Part shown: positions 1-8,997 of the stretch, in pieces
Layout of the letters: every line of letters starts with the position of its first letter
Numbering within the stretch: position 1 is the stretch's first letter
DNA from: Sphingomonas natans
Lineage (GTDB): Bacteria > Pseudomonadota > Alphaproteobacteria > Sphingomonadales > Sphingomonadaceae
NCBI RefSeq assembly: GCF_030546695.1
Contig: NZ_JAUOTP010000001.1
Span: 310,001 to 374,000, forward strand
Direction of reading: 5' to 3'
Length of the DNA stretch: 64,000 nt
The notes under the pieces: model-generated
Databases searched by the model: none
What the model saw: only the letters and a program-made list of their open reading frames with translations
Told to the model about the DNA's origin: nothing
Program-made: the position numbers and the translations under genes

Positions 1-1986
1 GATGCCGCCGCCGCCGCGGATGTTGACGCGCGACACCGGCTTCCAGTCGAAGCCCAGGCGCGGCTGGAAGAGACCGAGGCCGCTGATATTCTCGGTATTG
101 TCGCCGACCTGCGTCAGCACGCCGTTCACATAGGCGCCATTGGCGTAGCGCGCGGCGTAAGCGGCGCTGCGCGCCGGGCGGCTGGGCATCCCGTAGAGGT
201 CGTAGCGCGCGCCGTAGCTGACGTTCAGCTCCGGCGTGACGTGCCACGAGTCCATGATGCCGAAGACGTAGCTCTGATATTTGAACTTCGCCGCGGCATC
301 GTCCGGCACCAGCGTCGGGATCGCATTGCCGTAAGCGAGCGAGCCCGCCTGGCGGTTCTGGAAGTCCGCGATCGAGTCGAAGTAATAATTGCCGGCGCTG
401 TTCTGCAGGAACGAGTTGAAGACCGTGACGCGGGCCATCTCGGTGAAGACGCGCAGATCATGATCGTTCATCGTCAGGCGTGCCTGGAAGGCACCGCCCC
501 ACGTCTCGGAATTGAGCTGGTTGGTCTGGCGCGAATTGTCCGGACCGAAGGAGACGACGCCCGCATTGTTGTCGCAGGCCGTCAGCGAACCGCCCGCCGG
601 GTTGGTCGGGTTGGTGCAGACGCGGAACTGCGCGAAGCCGCGGCCCAGCAGCGGATCCTGGATGCGGACATAATTCTTGTAGAAGCCGCGAACTTCGGTC
701 GAGAAGCTGTCCGACCATTCCGAGTTCAGCTGACCGACGCCCGTGTGCAGGCGGTTGCCCTGGATATAGGCGTTCGACGCGAGGCCGAGGCCGAAGGGCG
801 CGGTGGTGAATGTGTTGTTGAGAAGGTTAATCTGGTCCTTCGCATAGGTGTAGGTCAGCGCGAGACGCTGCGTATCGGACAGGTTGGCGTCGATCTTGGC
901 GACGAGACGATCATCCTTGTCGCCCGAACTCTGCTGAACGCCGCCCGTGTCATAATTGTAGACGGTCTGCGCGATCTGCGAGATCTGATCGACCTGTGCC
1001 TGGGTGATGCCGGGAATGACCGTACCGGAGTTGGTTTCCGGCGTGCCTTCGGCGATCGGACGGCCGCCGCGCAGGCGCTCGCCGGCAATCATGAAGAACA
1101 ATTTGTCCTTGATGATCGGGCCGGCAATCTCGGCACCGTAATTCTCGACCTTGAAGTTCGGGACGTTGACCGAGAGGTTCTTGGTCTTGTCGCCGACGAA
1201 CTCGTCGCCCGACCGGGCGTAGAAGCCGGTGCCGTGGAAATCGTTGGTGCCCGACTTCAGGACGATGTTGATCGAACCGCCCTGGAAATTGCCTTCGCGC
1301 ACGTCGAACGGAGCGACCTTGGCCTGGAACTGGCCGATCGCATCGAACGGGATCGGCGAGCGGCGGCTGGGAAGACCATCCGTGTTCAGGCCGAAATTGT
1401 CGGTGATTGCGACGCCGTCGACCGAGAAGCGGTTGTAGCGGGCATTCTGGCCGGCGAAGCTGATCGCGCGACCGCCGGTCGGCGTATCGTCGAGACGGGC
1501 GAACGGATCGCGGCGTGAAAGATCGCGGATGTCGCGGTTCAGCGAGGCAACGTTGGCGATCTGGGCCGCGTTCAGGACCGTCGCCGGTCCCTGGCTGACG
1601 GTGCGCGCGTTCGGCAGCTTGGCCGCGGTGATGACGATCTCGTCGCTGCCGCCGGTTGCGGACGGCTGCAGCTCGATCGGCAAGCTAAAGGTCTGGGCGG
1701 CAACGGTCTGGATCTCCGTGACCGATGCATCCGTATAGCCGGTGGCGCGGACCGTGACCGTGTAGGGTCCTCCCGCGCGCAGGCCGTTGGCGTTGAAATT
1801 ACCGTCAGTCGCCGTGACGGTGGTGGAGCGGGTTCCGGAATTTACATCGACGATCTCGACGGTCGCACCTGCGACCGGAGCGCCCGATGCGGTCACGGAG
1901 CCGCGAATCGTCGACGTGGTTTCCTGGCCATATGCGGCCGTCGCCACCAAGGCGCTGAGCGCGCAGCCGACGAACAGATTTCTCAT
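1..1986 (-). CDS. TonB-dependent receptor with carboxypeptidase-regulatory-like N-terminal domain (3' end outside window)
   Basis: Outer-membrane active-transport receptor of unknown substrate. The frame is open from the ATG at 1986 to base 1, giving 662 residues without a stop, so the C-terminal barrel lies outside the window. The first ~20 residues form a signal peptide ending near ATAAYGQ. Residues ~24-100 resemble the Ig-like carboxypeptidase regulatory domain (GSVTASGAPVAGATVEI, then GGPYTVTVRATGY). A plug-like region follows (VLNAAQIANVASLNRDIRDL, GQNARYNRFSVDGV, GGSINIVLKSGTNDFHG). This order is that of Oar-like receptors, common in Sphingomonas. The gene is divergent from the EEP-family gene. 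The substrate cannot be told from sequence. Confidence 0.9.
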   Translation of the reverse strand, partial: MRNLFVGCALSALVATAAYGQETTSTIRGSVTASGAPVAGATVEIVDVNSGTRSTTVTATDGNFNANGLRAGGPYTVTVRATGYTDASVTEIQTVAAQTFSLPIELQPSATGGSDEIVITAAKLPNARTVSQGPATVLNAAQIANVASLNRDIRDLSRRDPFARLDDTPTGGRAISFAGQNARYNRFSVDGVAITDNFGLNTDGLPSRRSPIPFDAIGQFQAKVAPFDVREGNFQGGSINIVLKSGTNDFHGTGFYARSGDEFVGDKTKNLSVNVPNFKVENYGAEIAGPIIKDKLFFMIAGERLRGGRPIAEGTPETNSGTVIPGITQAQVDQISQIAQTVYNYDTGGVQQSSGDKDDRLVAKIDANLSDTQRLALTYTYAKDQINLLNNTFTTAPFGLGLASNAYIQGNRLHTGVGQLNSEWSDSFSTEVRGFYKNYVRIQDPLLGRGFAQFRVCTNPTNPAGGSLTACDNNAGVVSFGPDNSRQTNQLNSETWGGAFQARLTMNDHDLRVFTEMARVTVFNSFLQNSAGNYYFDSIADFQNRQAGSLAYGNAIPTLVPDDAAAKFKYQSYVFGIMDSWHVTPELNVSYGARYDLYGMPSRPARSAAYAARYANGAYVNGVLTQVGDNTENISGLGLFQPRLGFDWKPVSRVNIRGGGGI

Positions 1987-2252
1987 GATTGTGAATCCCC
2001 TTTGAACGTTACGGGGCGCATGTCAGCTGGCGATTACGGAACGATGACGCTCTGTCGCTGCTGCCCCCCGTGTCACCGCTGTAATTTTTTGCGTTTGGCG
2101 CTGCAACAAGCGTGAAACACACCGGCGGCGGTGGGGGCGCTCCCGTTAGCTTTTTTGTCATATGTGGTATGTTTGCCGCACCTCTAACGCGGACACGGCG
2201 GGCCATGGGGCACTTGCCGGAACGATTTTCCGGCGCCACGGCTTCTCCCGAC

Positions 2253-2945
2253 ATGGTGACGATCGCGAGCTACAATATCCGCAAGGCCATAGCGGCGGAT
2301 CGCCGTCGTCGGCCGGATCGCATCCTAGAGGTGCTGGAAGAGATCGGCGCGGACATCGTCGTGCTGCAGGAAGCGGACCGCCGCTTCGGATCGCGCGAGG
2401 CGGCAATCCCGTTTCACATGCTCGCCGAGCACGGCCATTACCGGCCCGTGCCGATCGCGCGGCGCAGCGCCAGCATGGGCTGGCACGGCAACGCGATCCT
2501 GATCCGCACGGGCCTGGTCGAGATCGAGGGGTGCGATGCGCTGACGATCCCGACGCTGGAGCCGCGCGGCGCGGTGCGCGCGGATCTGCGGATCGGCGGC
2601 AAATGCCTGCGCGTGGTGGGGATGCACCTCGATCTGTCGGGCCTGTGGCGGCGCAAGCAGGCGCATGCGATCCTCGCCCAGGTCGCGGACGGCGGTACTG
2701 CGCCGATCATCCTGTGCGGCGATCTCAACGAATGGCGGCCCCGCCAGGGTTGCCTGCAGGATTTCGGGGTGCATCATGAAAATGTGCCGCTCGGGCCGAC
2801 CTTCCCGGTGCGGCGGCCGGTCGGGCGGCTCGACCGGATATTCATCGGCGGCGGGGTGCGCGTCGAGGCGAGCGGGGTGCACAGTTCTCTGACGGCGCGG
2901 ACGGCTTCGGACCATCTGCCGATCTGGGCGAAGCTCAAGCTTTGA
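2253..2945 (+). CDS. Endonuclease/exonuclease/phosphatase (EEP) family protein
   Basis: Predicted metal-dependent phosphoesterase of the EEP fold (DNase I, AP endonuclease and sphingomyelinase superfamily); the real substrate is unknown. The 230-residue product begins with the family's N-terminal motif ASYNIRKAI. It continues with the metal-binding Glu in VVLQEADRRFG, the mid-domain GMHLDLSGLWRR and CGDLNEW (Asp/Asn pair), and the C-terminal ASDHLPIWA (catalytic Asp-His). The frame stays open upstream, with other starts at 2205 and 2112. I chose 2253 because family similarity begins there, but no convincing ribosome site separates the options. No signal peptide is seen. Confidence 0.85.
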   Translation: MVTIASYNIRKAIAADRRRRPDRILEVLEEIGADIVVLQEADRRFGSREAAIPFHMLAEHGHYRPVPIARRSASMGWHGNAILIRTGLVEIEGCDALTIPTLEPRGAVRADLRIGGKCLRVVGMHLDLSGLWRRKQAHAILAQVADGGTAPIILCGDLNEWRPRQGCLQDFGVHHENVPLGPTFPVRRPVGRLDRIFIGGGVRVEASGVHSSLTARTASDHLPIWAKLKL

Positions 2946-2955
2946 GCCGAGCGAC

Positions 2956-3052
2956 CGTCATGCTGAACTTGTTTCAGCATCCATTCCCCGACCTTTCCGT
3001 CAGCGACGCGGTGATGTCGGTTCATGGATCCTGAAACGAGTTCAGGATGACG
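2956..3052. repeat. REP-like inverted repeat, family A
   Basis: The outer arms at 2956-2984 and 3024-3052 are complementary at about 26 of 29 positions. Each arm is itself a small hairpin (TGCTGAA/TTCAGCA on the left, TCCTGAA/TTCAGGA on the right). The left and right stems differ by paired changes, as expected if the folded structure is kept. The element lies between the EEP gene and nadE. Confidence 0.75.
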
Positions 3053-3074
3053 ATGAGGGATCTCAGCGCTCTGG

Positions 3075-3099
3075 CTTCGACAAGCTCGGGGCGAACGGG
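3075..3099. repeat. Solo arm of REP-like family B
   Basis: CTTCGACAAGCTC followed by GCGAACGGG matches the right arm of the complete elements at 36428-36513 and 48129-48253. No matching left arm precedes it. It ends about a dozen bases before the nadE start codon. Confidence 0.5.
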
Positions 3100-3112
3100 C
3101 TAAGGCTACGGC

Positions 3113-5152
3113 ATGAACGACCGTTTTCTCTCGATCCATGGCCAGGGCTTCGTGCGCGTCGCGGCGGCGACGCCGACCGCGTCGGCGGGGGATGTCGCCG
3201 CGAACGTGCAGGGCATCATCGATCTGGCGCGGCAGGGCGACGCGGCGGCGGTTGACCTGATCGTCTTTCCGGAACTGGGCGTGTCGTCCTACGCGATCGA
3301 CGATCTGCTGCTGCAGGATGCCTTGCTCGATGCGGTCGAGGCTGGGATCGGCCGGCTTGTCGAGGCGAGCGTGGGGCTGAAGCTGGTGTTGCTCGTGGGC
3401 GCGCCGCTGCGGCGCAACGGGCGGCTCTACAATACGGCACTGGCGATCGCGCGCGGGCGAATCCTCGGGGTCGTGCCCAAGAGCTTCCTGCCCAATTATC
3501 GCGAATATTATGAGAAGCGCTGGTTCGCACCCGGCGCGGGCTGCGTCGGGCTCGAGATCGCGGTAGCGGGGCAGGTGGCGCCGTTCGGGACGGACCTGAT
3601 CTTCGCCGCGGACGACCTGCCCGACTTCGTGTTCCATGCGGAGATCTGCGAGGATTATTGGGCGCCGATCCCGCCGTCCTCGCGCGGGGCGCTCGCGGGC
3701 GCGTTGATCCTCTGCAATCTCTCCGCCTCGAACATCGTGATCGGCAAGGCGCGCGAGCGAGATCTGTACGGCGCGTCGCAATCGGCGCGAGCGTGCGCGG
3801 CCTATGTCTATGCGGCGGCGGGGACGGGCGAGAGCACGACCGATCTCGCGTGGGACGGGCAGGCGATGATTCACGAACTGGGGACGCAGCTCGCCGCCTC
3901 GACGCGGTTCGATCACGAGGCCGGGCTGACGATCGCAGACGTGGACGTCGGCCGGCTGCGGCAGGCGCGGATGCGCTTCGGGACGTTCAACGATTGCGCG
4001 GAGGCCGAGGGGCATCCCGAGACGCGCTTCCGGCGGATCGGCTTCGCGCATACGCCCGATTATGCCGATGTCGGGCTGCGGCGCGACGTGGCGCGCTTCC
4101 CGTTCGTGCCCACAGATCCGGCGCGGCTGGACGAGGATTGCTACGAGGCGTTCAACATTCAGGTGGAAGGGCTCGCCAAGCGCATCCAATCGACGGGGGC
4201 GCGGACGCTTGTCATCGGCGTGTCGGGCGGGCTCGATTCGACGCATGCGCTGATCGTCGCGGCCAAGGCGTGCGACCGGCTCGGGCGATCGCGCGAGACG
4301 ATCCTCGGCTTCACGATGCCGGGCTTCGCGACGGGCGACGAGACCAAGGCCAATGCCTGGGCGCTGATGCGCGCGCTCGGCATCACCGCCGAGGAGCTCG
4401 ATATTCGTCCCGCGGCGAAGCAGATGCTGGCCGATCTGCGCCACCCGTTCGCGAGCGGGCAGCCGGTTTATGACGTAACGTTCGAGAATGTGCAGGCTGG
4501 GCTGCGCACCGATTATCTGTTCCGCCTCGCCAATGATCGCCACGGCTTCGTCATCGGGACGGGTGATCTCAGCGAGATGGCGCTGGGCTGGTGCACCTAT
4601 GGTGTCGGCGATCAGATGAGCCATTATGCGGTTAATGCCGGCGTGCCGAAGACGCTGATCCAGTTCCTGATCCGCTGGTGCGTGCGCAGCGGGCAGTTCG
4701 ACGGAGAGACCGATCGGGTGCTGGCGGCGATCCTCGGCACGGAAATCTCACCCGAGCTCGTGCCCGCGGATGCCAACGGCGCGATCCAGAGCACGCAATC
4801 GCGGATCGGGCCGTATGCGCTCCACGATTTCTTCCTGCACTACACGGTTCGCTATGGTCTGGCGCCGACGAAGGTGGCGTTCCTCGCCTGGCATGCGTGG
4901 CGGGATGCGGCCGCGGGGGAGTGGCCGGCGGGGATTCCGGACGAGGAACGCCACGCTTATGATCTCGATACGATCAAGCGGTGGCTGGAGGAGTTTTTGC
5001 GGCGTTTCTTCCAGACGAGCCAGTTCAAGCGATCGGCGATCCCCAATGGGCCGAAGGTCTCGGCGGGCGGGAGCCTGAGCCCGCGCGGCGACTGGCGTGC
5101 GCCGTCAGACGGCGTCGCGATGCCGTGGCTGGATCAATTGCGTTCGATGTGA
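3113..5152 (+). CDS. nadE: NAD(+) synthase, glutamine-hydrolysing
   Basis: Makes NAD from nicotinate-adenine dinucleotide, ATP and glutamine in the cytoplasm. The 679 residues match the usual length of the two-domain, glutamine-dependent form. The N-terminal nitrilase-type glutaminase has its catalytic triad visible: Glu54 in FPELGVSSY, Lys123 in VVPKSFLPNY and Cys179 in HAEICEDYW. The C-terminal synthetase domain carries the ATP-pyrophosphatase P-loop SGGLDST near residue 370, followed by GTGDLSEMALGW. An AAGG ribosome site precedes the ATG. The gene stands alone between a REP-like element and the hemerythrin gene. Confidence 0.97.
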   Translation: MNDRFLSIHGQGFVRVAAATPTASAGDVAANVQGIIDLARQGDAAAVDLIVFPELGVSSYAIDDLLLQDALLDAVEAGIGRLVEASVGLKLVLLVGAPLRRNGRLYNTALAIARGRILGVVPKSFLPNYREYYEKRWFAPGAGCVGLEIAVAGQVAPFGTDLIFAADDLPDFVFHAEICEDYWAPIPPSSRGALAGALILCNLSASNIVIGKARERDLYGASQSARACAAYVYAAAGTGESTTDLAWDGQAMIHELGTQLAASTRFDHEAGLTIADVDVGRLRQARMRFGTFNDCAEAEGHPETRFRRIGFAHTPDYADVGLRRDVARFPFVPTDPARLDEDCYEAFNIQVEGLAKRIQSTGARTLVIGVSGGLDSTHALIVAAKACDRLGRSRETILGFTMPGFATGDETKANAWALMRALGITAEELDIRPAAKQMLADLRHPFASGQPVYDVTFENVQAGLRTDYLFRLANDRHGFVIGTGDLSEMALGWCTYGVGDQMSHYAVNAGVPKTLIQFLIRWCVRSGQFDGETDRVLAAILGTEISPELVPADANGAIQSTQSRIGPYALHDFFLHYTVRYGLAPTKVAFLAWHAWRDAAAGEWPAGIPDEERHAYDLDTIKRWLEEFLRRFFQTSQFKRSAIPNGPKVSAGGSLSPRGDWRAPSDGVAMPWLDQLRSM

Positions 5153-5206
5153 AGCCTTTACGCCGCTCGCACGTTCAACCGGGCGAAGTAATTCAGGAGG
5201 CGTATC

Positions 5207-5803
5207 ATGGCGACTGCAGCGAAGACCAAGACCAAGCCCGGCACCGCAAGCAAGGCCGGTGAATATGCGACCGGCGCGGTCATCGGCGCCGCAGCGGCGG
5301 GGATCGCGGTCGGCCTGGCCGCCAATGTCGCGCGCAAGCTCGCGGTCCAGGCGCCGACGATGCTCGCGGGCGATTGGGACGAGGCGCTCGCCGCCGAGCA
5401 TGTCGCCACGCTCAAGATCTTCGACGCGCTGGAGGCCACGACCGAGAAGAACACGACCAAGCGGGGCTTCCTGCTGATGCAGCTCAAGCATGCGCTGGCC
5501 AAGCATGACCTGCAGGAAGGCAATATCGTCTATCCGGCGATGCGCGATGCGGGCGATGCGGAAGCCGCCGATCAGCTCACGAAAGATCACGGTTACGTGA
5601 AGCAGTATCTGTACGATCTGAGCGAGATGCCGAACAATTCGCCCGGCTTTCCCGAGAAGATCCGTGCGTTCCGCGCCGACATCGAGAAGCATATGCGCGA
5701 GGAGGAGGACGTGCTCTTTCCCCGCCTCAAGGCCAAGCTCAGCCCGGAGAAGAACAAGGAACTCACGGGGCAGATGAACAAGGAAGGCCTCAAGATCGCC
5801 TGA
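5207..5803 (+). CDS. Hemerythrin HHE-domain protein
   Basis: Predicted non-haem di-iron protein of the hemerythrin family, perhaps binding O2 or sensing oxidants. It has 198 residues. A Gly/Ala-rich stretch at ~20-45 could be a weak membrane helix. The helical bundle that follows has metal-ligand-type residues in AAEHVATLKIFDAL, KHDLQEGNIVYPAM, TKDHGYVKQYL and IEKHMREEEDVLFPRL. A perfect AGGAGG at 5195-5200 sits six bases before the ATG, suggesting strong translation. The gene is followed by a good terminator and looks monocistronic. Confidence 0.88.
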   Translation: MATAAKTKTKPGTASKAGEYATGAVIGAAAAGIAVGLAANVARKLAVQAPTMLAGDWDEALAAEHVATLKIFDALEATTEKNTTKRGFLLMQLKHALAKHDLQEGNIVYPAMRDAGDAEAADQLTKDHGYVKQYLYDLSEMPNNSPGFPEKIRAFRADIEKHMREEEDVLFPRLKAKLSPEKNKELTGQMNKEGLKIA

Positions 5804-5827
5804 TCCTGGCGCTCCTGCCGACCTCGG

Positions 5828-5865
5828 AGCCCGTGCGAGCGATCGCGCGGGCTTCGTCGTTTGGG
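5828..5865 (+). terminator. Intrinsic terminator after the hemerythrin gene
   Basis: A 10-bp stem (one G-T wobble) is formed by AGCCCGTGCG at 5828-5837 and CGCGCGGGCT at 5844-5853, with a six-base loop. It is followed by a T-containing tail, TCGTCGTTT. It lies 25 bases past the hemerythrin stop. Confidence 0.7.
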
Positions 5866-5938
5866 AAGGTAAGGCATCCCTTGCCCCTCCGCCGCCCGCC
5901 GCCCACATAGAGACCGAGATTTTCGCAGACGAGGGAGA

Positions 5939-6856
5939 GTGGATTTGGCGACCCTGGGAATGAGCGCGGCGGACAAGGAGTCGGTCGAGGCGTTCCAGCG
6001 CGACGTGATCGAGCCATCGATGAATGCGCTCGTGATCCTCGACTTCTGGGCCGAATGGTGCGGCCCCTGCAAGCAGCTGACCCCTTTGCTCGAGAAGGTC
6101 GCGGCGGCCTATGCGGGCAAGGGCGTGGTGCTCGCCAAGGTCGATGTCGACCAGAACAAGTTCATCGCCTCGCAATTCCGCGTTAAATCGATTCCGACCG
6201 TCTATGCGATCTTCCAGGGCCAGCCCGTCGCCGACCTGACCAATGCGCGGACCGAAGGCCAGATCACGCAGATCCTCGACCAGATTCTGCGTCAGTTGCC
6301 GATCGAGGGACCGGAGGATGCGCTGCACCAGGATATCGCGCCTCTGATCGCGATGGGCGAGGAGGTGCTCGCCACCGGCGACGCCGAGCGCGCCATCTCG
6401 ATCTTCACGCAGGTGCTGGACATGGCGCCTGAGGATCCGGAAGTCGTCGCGGGCCTCGCGCGTGCGCTGCTGGTGGCCGGGCGCGTCGAGGAAGCCGCAG
6501 CCGCGCTCGACGCGCTGCCGGCGGACAAGGCCAAGGATGCGGCGGTTTCTCGCGCGCGCGCCGCGGTCGCGCTGGCGGCAGAGACGGGTCCGGTCGGCGA
6601 GATCGAAGCCTTGCAGGCGAAGGTCACGGCGAGCCCCGAGGATCAGAATGCCCGCTACGAGCTTGCCGGCGCGCTGATGGCGGCGGGGGACCGCGATGCG
6701 GCTGCCGACATGCTGCTCGGATCGATCGAACTGGACCGCGCCTGGAACGAGGCAGCCGCGCGCAAGCGGCTGCTCACCCTGTTCGAGGCGACGGGTCTCG
6801 AAGATCCGTGGGTGTCGCAGCAACGTCGTAGGCTTTCGGCCGTTCTGTTCGGATGA
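5939..6856 (+). CDS. Thioredoxin-TPR protein (CnoX/YbbN-like co-chaperone)
   Basis: The N-terminal thioredoxin fold keeps the active site WCGPCK (Cys41, Cys44) and the cis-Pro segment SIPTVYAI. From ~residue 115 to 305 it is an Ala-rich helical region in TPR style (ERAISIFTQVLDMAPEDPEV, ARYELAGALMAAGDRDAA). This matches E. coli CnoX/YbbN, a holdase that protects clients from oxidation; whether this protein is redox-active is inferred from the intact CxxC. The start is GTG at 5939 after a GAGGGAGAG ribosome site. Its stop overlaps the next start as ATGA, so the two genes are translationally coupled. Confidence 0.9.
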   Translation: MDLATLGMSAADKESVEAFQRDVIEPSMNALVILDFWAEWCGPCKQLTPLLEKVAAAYAGKGVVLAKVDVDQNKFIASQFRVKSIPTVYAIFQGQPVADLTNARTEGQITQILDQILRQLPIEGPEDALHQDIAPLIAMGEEVLATGDAERAISIFTQVLDMAPEDPEVVAGLARALLVAGRVEEAAAALDALPADKAKDAAVSRARAAVALAAETGPVGEIEALQAKVTASPEDQNARYELAGALMAAGDRDAAADMLLGSIELDRAWNEAAARKRLLTLFEATGLEDPWVSQQRRRLSAVLFG

Positions 6857-7491
6857 CGACGCGCACCGGCACCCGGCTCACCATCTTTCCGCTGCCGGGA
6901 GCGCTGCTGCTGCCGCGCGCTTTCCTGCCGCTGCATATCTTCGAGCCGCGCTATCGGGCGATGGTCAGCGACGCGCTGGCGCGCGATCGGCGGATCGCGA
7001 TGATCCAGCCGCTGCCGACCGCGACCGAGTCCGAGGCGCCGGCTTTGTTCGAGATCGGCTGCGTCGGGCGCATCGCGCAGGTCGAGGCGGTACCGGACGG
7101 GCGCTTCAACCTCGTGCTGGAAGGCGTGACGCGTTTCCGCCTGCTGCGCGAGATGGACGTCTCGACGCCCTTTCGGCAGATCGAGGCCGATCTCGTCGCG
7201 TTCGAGGGCGATGCCGACGATCCCGAGCCGCTGCCGAGCGTGATCCGCGCCGAGGTGGAGATCGAGGCGCGCCGCTTCGCCGAGACGCAGGGCTTCGATA
7301 TCGAGTGGGAGGAAGTCGGCCGGCTGGACGACGAGGCGCTGGTCAGCGGCATCTCGCAGGTCGTGCCGTTCGACGTCGCGTCGAAGCAGGCGTTGCTGGA
7401 GGCCTCGTCGCTGGTGGAACGGGCGGACATGCTCGTCGAGTTCCTGCGCTTCTTCGGGCTGGATGCGGGCGAGGCACCGACGCTGCAGTAA
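6853..7491 (+). CDS. Lon substrate-binding (LAN) domain protein
   Basis: A 212-residue stand-alone Lon N-terminal-type domain without the AAA or protease parts. The family signature is clear: LTIFPLPGALLLPRAFLPLHIFEPRYRAMV near the N-terminus, split by ordinary linker sequence, and later GRFNLVLEGVTRFRL. Such proteins probably bind peptide substrates, but their exact role is unsettled. The ATG overlaps the stop of the thioredoxin-TPR gene by four bases, so the pair is likely one proteostasis operon. A REP-like hairpin follows immediately. Confidence 0.9.
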   Translation: MTTRTGTRLTIFPLPGALLLPRAFLPLHIFEPRYRAMVSDALARDRRIAMIQPLPTATESEAPALFEIGCVGRIAQVEAVPDGRFNLVLEGVTRFRLLREMDVSTPFRQIEADLVAFEGDADDPEPLPSVIRAEVEIEARRFAETQGFDIEWEEVGRLDDEALVSGISQVVPFDVASKQALLEASSLVERADMLVEFLRFFGLDAGEAPTLQ

Positions 7492-7498
7492 TGCCTTA

Positions 7499-7599
7499 CC
7501 GCTCATCCTGAGGACGGACTGAGTGAAGGCGAAGCCCCGTCTCGAAGGATCCTTCGAAACGCCATTTCGACAAGCTCAACGGCTCCTCAGGATGAGCCG
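7499..7599. repeat. REP-like inverted repeat, family C
   Basis: The outer arms CCGCTCATCCTGAGG and CCTCAGGATGAGC are reverse complements, and an inner stem CGAAGGATCCTTCG is present. A second copy lies at 44767-44884. This copy sits between two convergent genes. Confidence 0.75.
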
Positions 7600-7615
7600 G
7601 ATTGTGAAATCTCGA

Positions 7616-8068
7616 TTACCCCTCCGTCGACAGCACGAAGTCCCTGAGGGCGCGCGCATCGTGGAGCGCATTGTGCGGAACGGCGCTGTTGCGCGCGGTC
7701 GAGAAGCCGGGCGTGCGCAGGAAGCGGAAGCGGACGTTGGAGATGTCGGCGATCTCGCGGTCGCCGATCAGCATCAGCCGACAAAACAGCGCGATGTCCT
7801 CGGGCCAGTCGGCGACGATCTCGGGATCGTCGTCGGCCGAGAGATAGGCGGCGAGATCGTGCGCCGCAGCCTCGCGATCGAGTTGGTTGTAGAGCGTCTG
7901 CGGCACGCTTTTCAGATAGGGCACGACATGGCGCGCGACCCATTCGGTGGGCTCATGATCATAGGGAATGACGACATAATAATCGTTGTCGCCATGCTCG
8001 GCGGCGAGGCCGAGGCTGAGCAGGGGGCCGCCAAAGCCGTCAAATTCGGTATCGAGGAAATAGCGCAT
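7616..8068 (-). CDS. Rv2179c-like 3'-5' exoribonuclease
   Basis: A 150-residue DEDD-type nuclease domain. The N-terminal metal motif is DTEFDG at residues 6-11, and the C-terminal motif is PHNALHDARAL, with the His and Asp expected of a DEDDh enzyme. Length and layout fit the small exoribonuclease family named after mycobacterial Rv2179c. The ATG shares one base with the stop of the upstream S1/P1 nuclease gene (TGATG), so it is the last gene of a coupled four-gene chain. Confidence 0.85.
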   Translation of the reverse strand: MRYFLDTEFDGFGGPLLSLGLAAEHGDNDYYVVIPYDHEPTEWVARHVVPYLKSVPQTLYNQLDREAAAHDLAAYLSADDDPEIVADWPEDIALFCRLMLIGDREIADISNVRFRFLRTPGFSTARNSAVPHNALHDARALRDFVLSTEG

Positions 8069-8997
8069 CAGGCGGCCGGAGCCGGTGCGATGCTTTGCGG
8101 CTTGGGCGGATGCGCGACTTCGGGGTGATCGCCGTCCAGCGCTTCGTCGAGCATGTGGGCGAGGCGGATGCCGCCTTTCAGCACCTGTTGGCGCATTACC
8201 GGGATCAGCCCGACGATTGCGTCATTGTCGAGTTTGCCGGTGATCTTGGCGCCGGGCGCGCGGGAGCAGATGTCGCCGGCGGCGGTCGGGTAGATCTTCT
8301 CCTTCGCGATCGTCCAGCTCTCGCGCACCCAATCCTCGACCGAACCCTGCGCCATCTGGCGGAGCGCCTCGGGCGTCGCCTCGGACAGCAGACCGCGCGG
8401 ACCCGCGGGGGGCGTGGAGATGCCGCGATCGGCGAGCAGGCCGTCCCAGATCGAATGGATGTTGGTCCGTCCACCGATCGCGCCATAGCTGACGCGGGTT
8501 TGATTGCCGCCGAGATCGCGCGCCTCGCCGACATGGAGCGGCTGGTGGATGTCGCCCATGAAGTGGACGAGGAAGGCGAGCGCCATCAGGCGATCGCGCA
8601 CCGGCAGCTTGCGATCGGCGAGCATCCGCTGCGCGCGCGGGATCTGCGCCGAGACGCAATTGCCGTCGATGCAATTGGCCTTGATGTCGAACGGCACGCA
8701 GACGTCGAGATTCTGATAGTGCCAGTCATAGACATAGGCGAAGCGATCGCCGAGCGGCTTGATGCAATCGGGCCAGATCGAGGCCTCCTCGATCGTCTTC
8801 GCCGGGCAGGTCGGTGTCTCCAGCGCAGCCTGGCGCTTGAGCAGCCACTCGATGCTGGCGCGCGTGCGCGGCTGGACCTGCGACATGGCTATCGTCGCGA
8901 TCGTCTCGTGGCCATATTCCCAGAAGGCGGCGGCGGGCGAGGCGCCGAAGGCGGAAAGCCCGGCCAATATCATCAGGAAGCGCCGGATCATTCGCAT
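8068..8997 (-). CDS. Secreted S1/P1-type nuclease
   Basis: Zn-dependent single-strand nuclease/3'-nucleotidase family, predicted to be exported. It has 309 residues with a signal peptide ending near SPAAA. The mature protein starts FWEYGH, fitting the family habit that an N-terminal Trp and a following His bind zinc. Further ligands appear in YDWHYQNLD and in HFMGDIHQPLHVGEARDLGGNQ. ATG 8997 overlaps the asparaginase stop (TGATG). A TTG one codon upstream is also possible but less likely. A cytoplasmic RNase and an exported nuclease in one unit may hint at nucleic-acid salvage (inference). Confidence 0.9.
   Translation of the reverse strand: MRMIRRFLMILAGLSAFGASPAAAFWEYGHETIATIAMSQVQPRTRASIEWLLKRQAALETPTCPAKTIEEASIWPDCIKPLGDRFAYVYDWHYQNLDVCVPFDIKANCIDGNCVSAQIPRAQRMLADRKLPVRDRLMALAFLVHFMGDIHQPLHVGEARDLGGNQTRVSYGAIGGRTNIHSIWDGLLADRGISTPPAGPRGLLSEATPEALRQMAQGSVEDWVRESWTIAKEKIYPTAAGDICSRAPGAKITGKLDNDAIVGLIPVMRQQVLKGGIRLAHMLDEALDGDHPEVAHPPKPQSIAPAPAA

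Noticed and set aside
241-1518. Long open frame (425 codons) opposite the TonB receptor
   Set aside because: Low-complexity Arg/Ala/Val product typical of the antisense of G+C-rich genes. The opposite strand encodes an obvious receptor.
2774-4624. 616-codon open frame antisense to nadE
   Set aside because: Runs across a REP-like element and two real genes on the other strand; the product has no recognisable segment.
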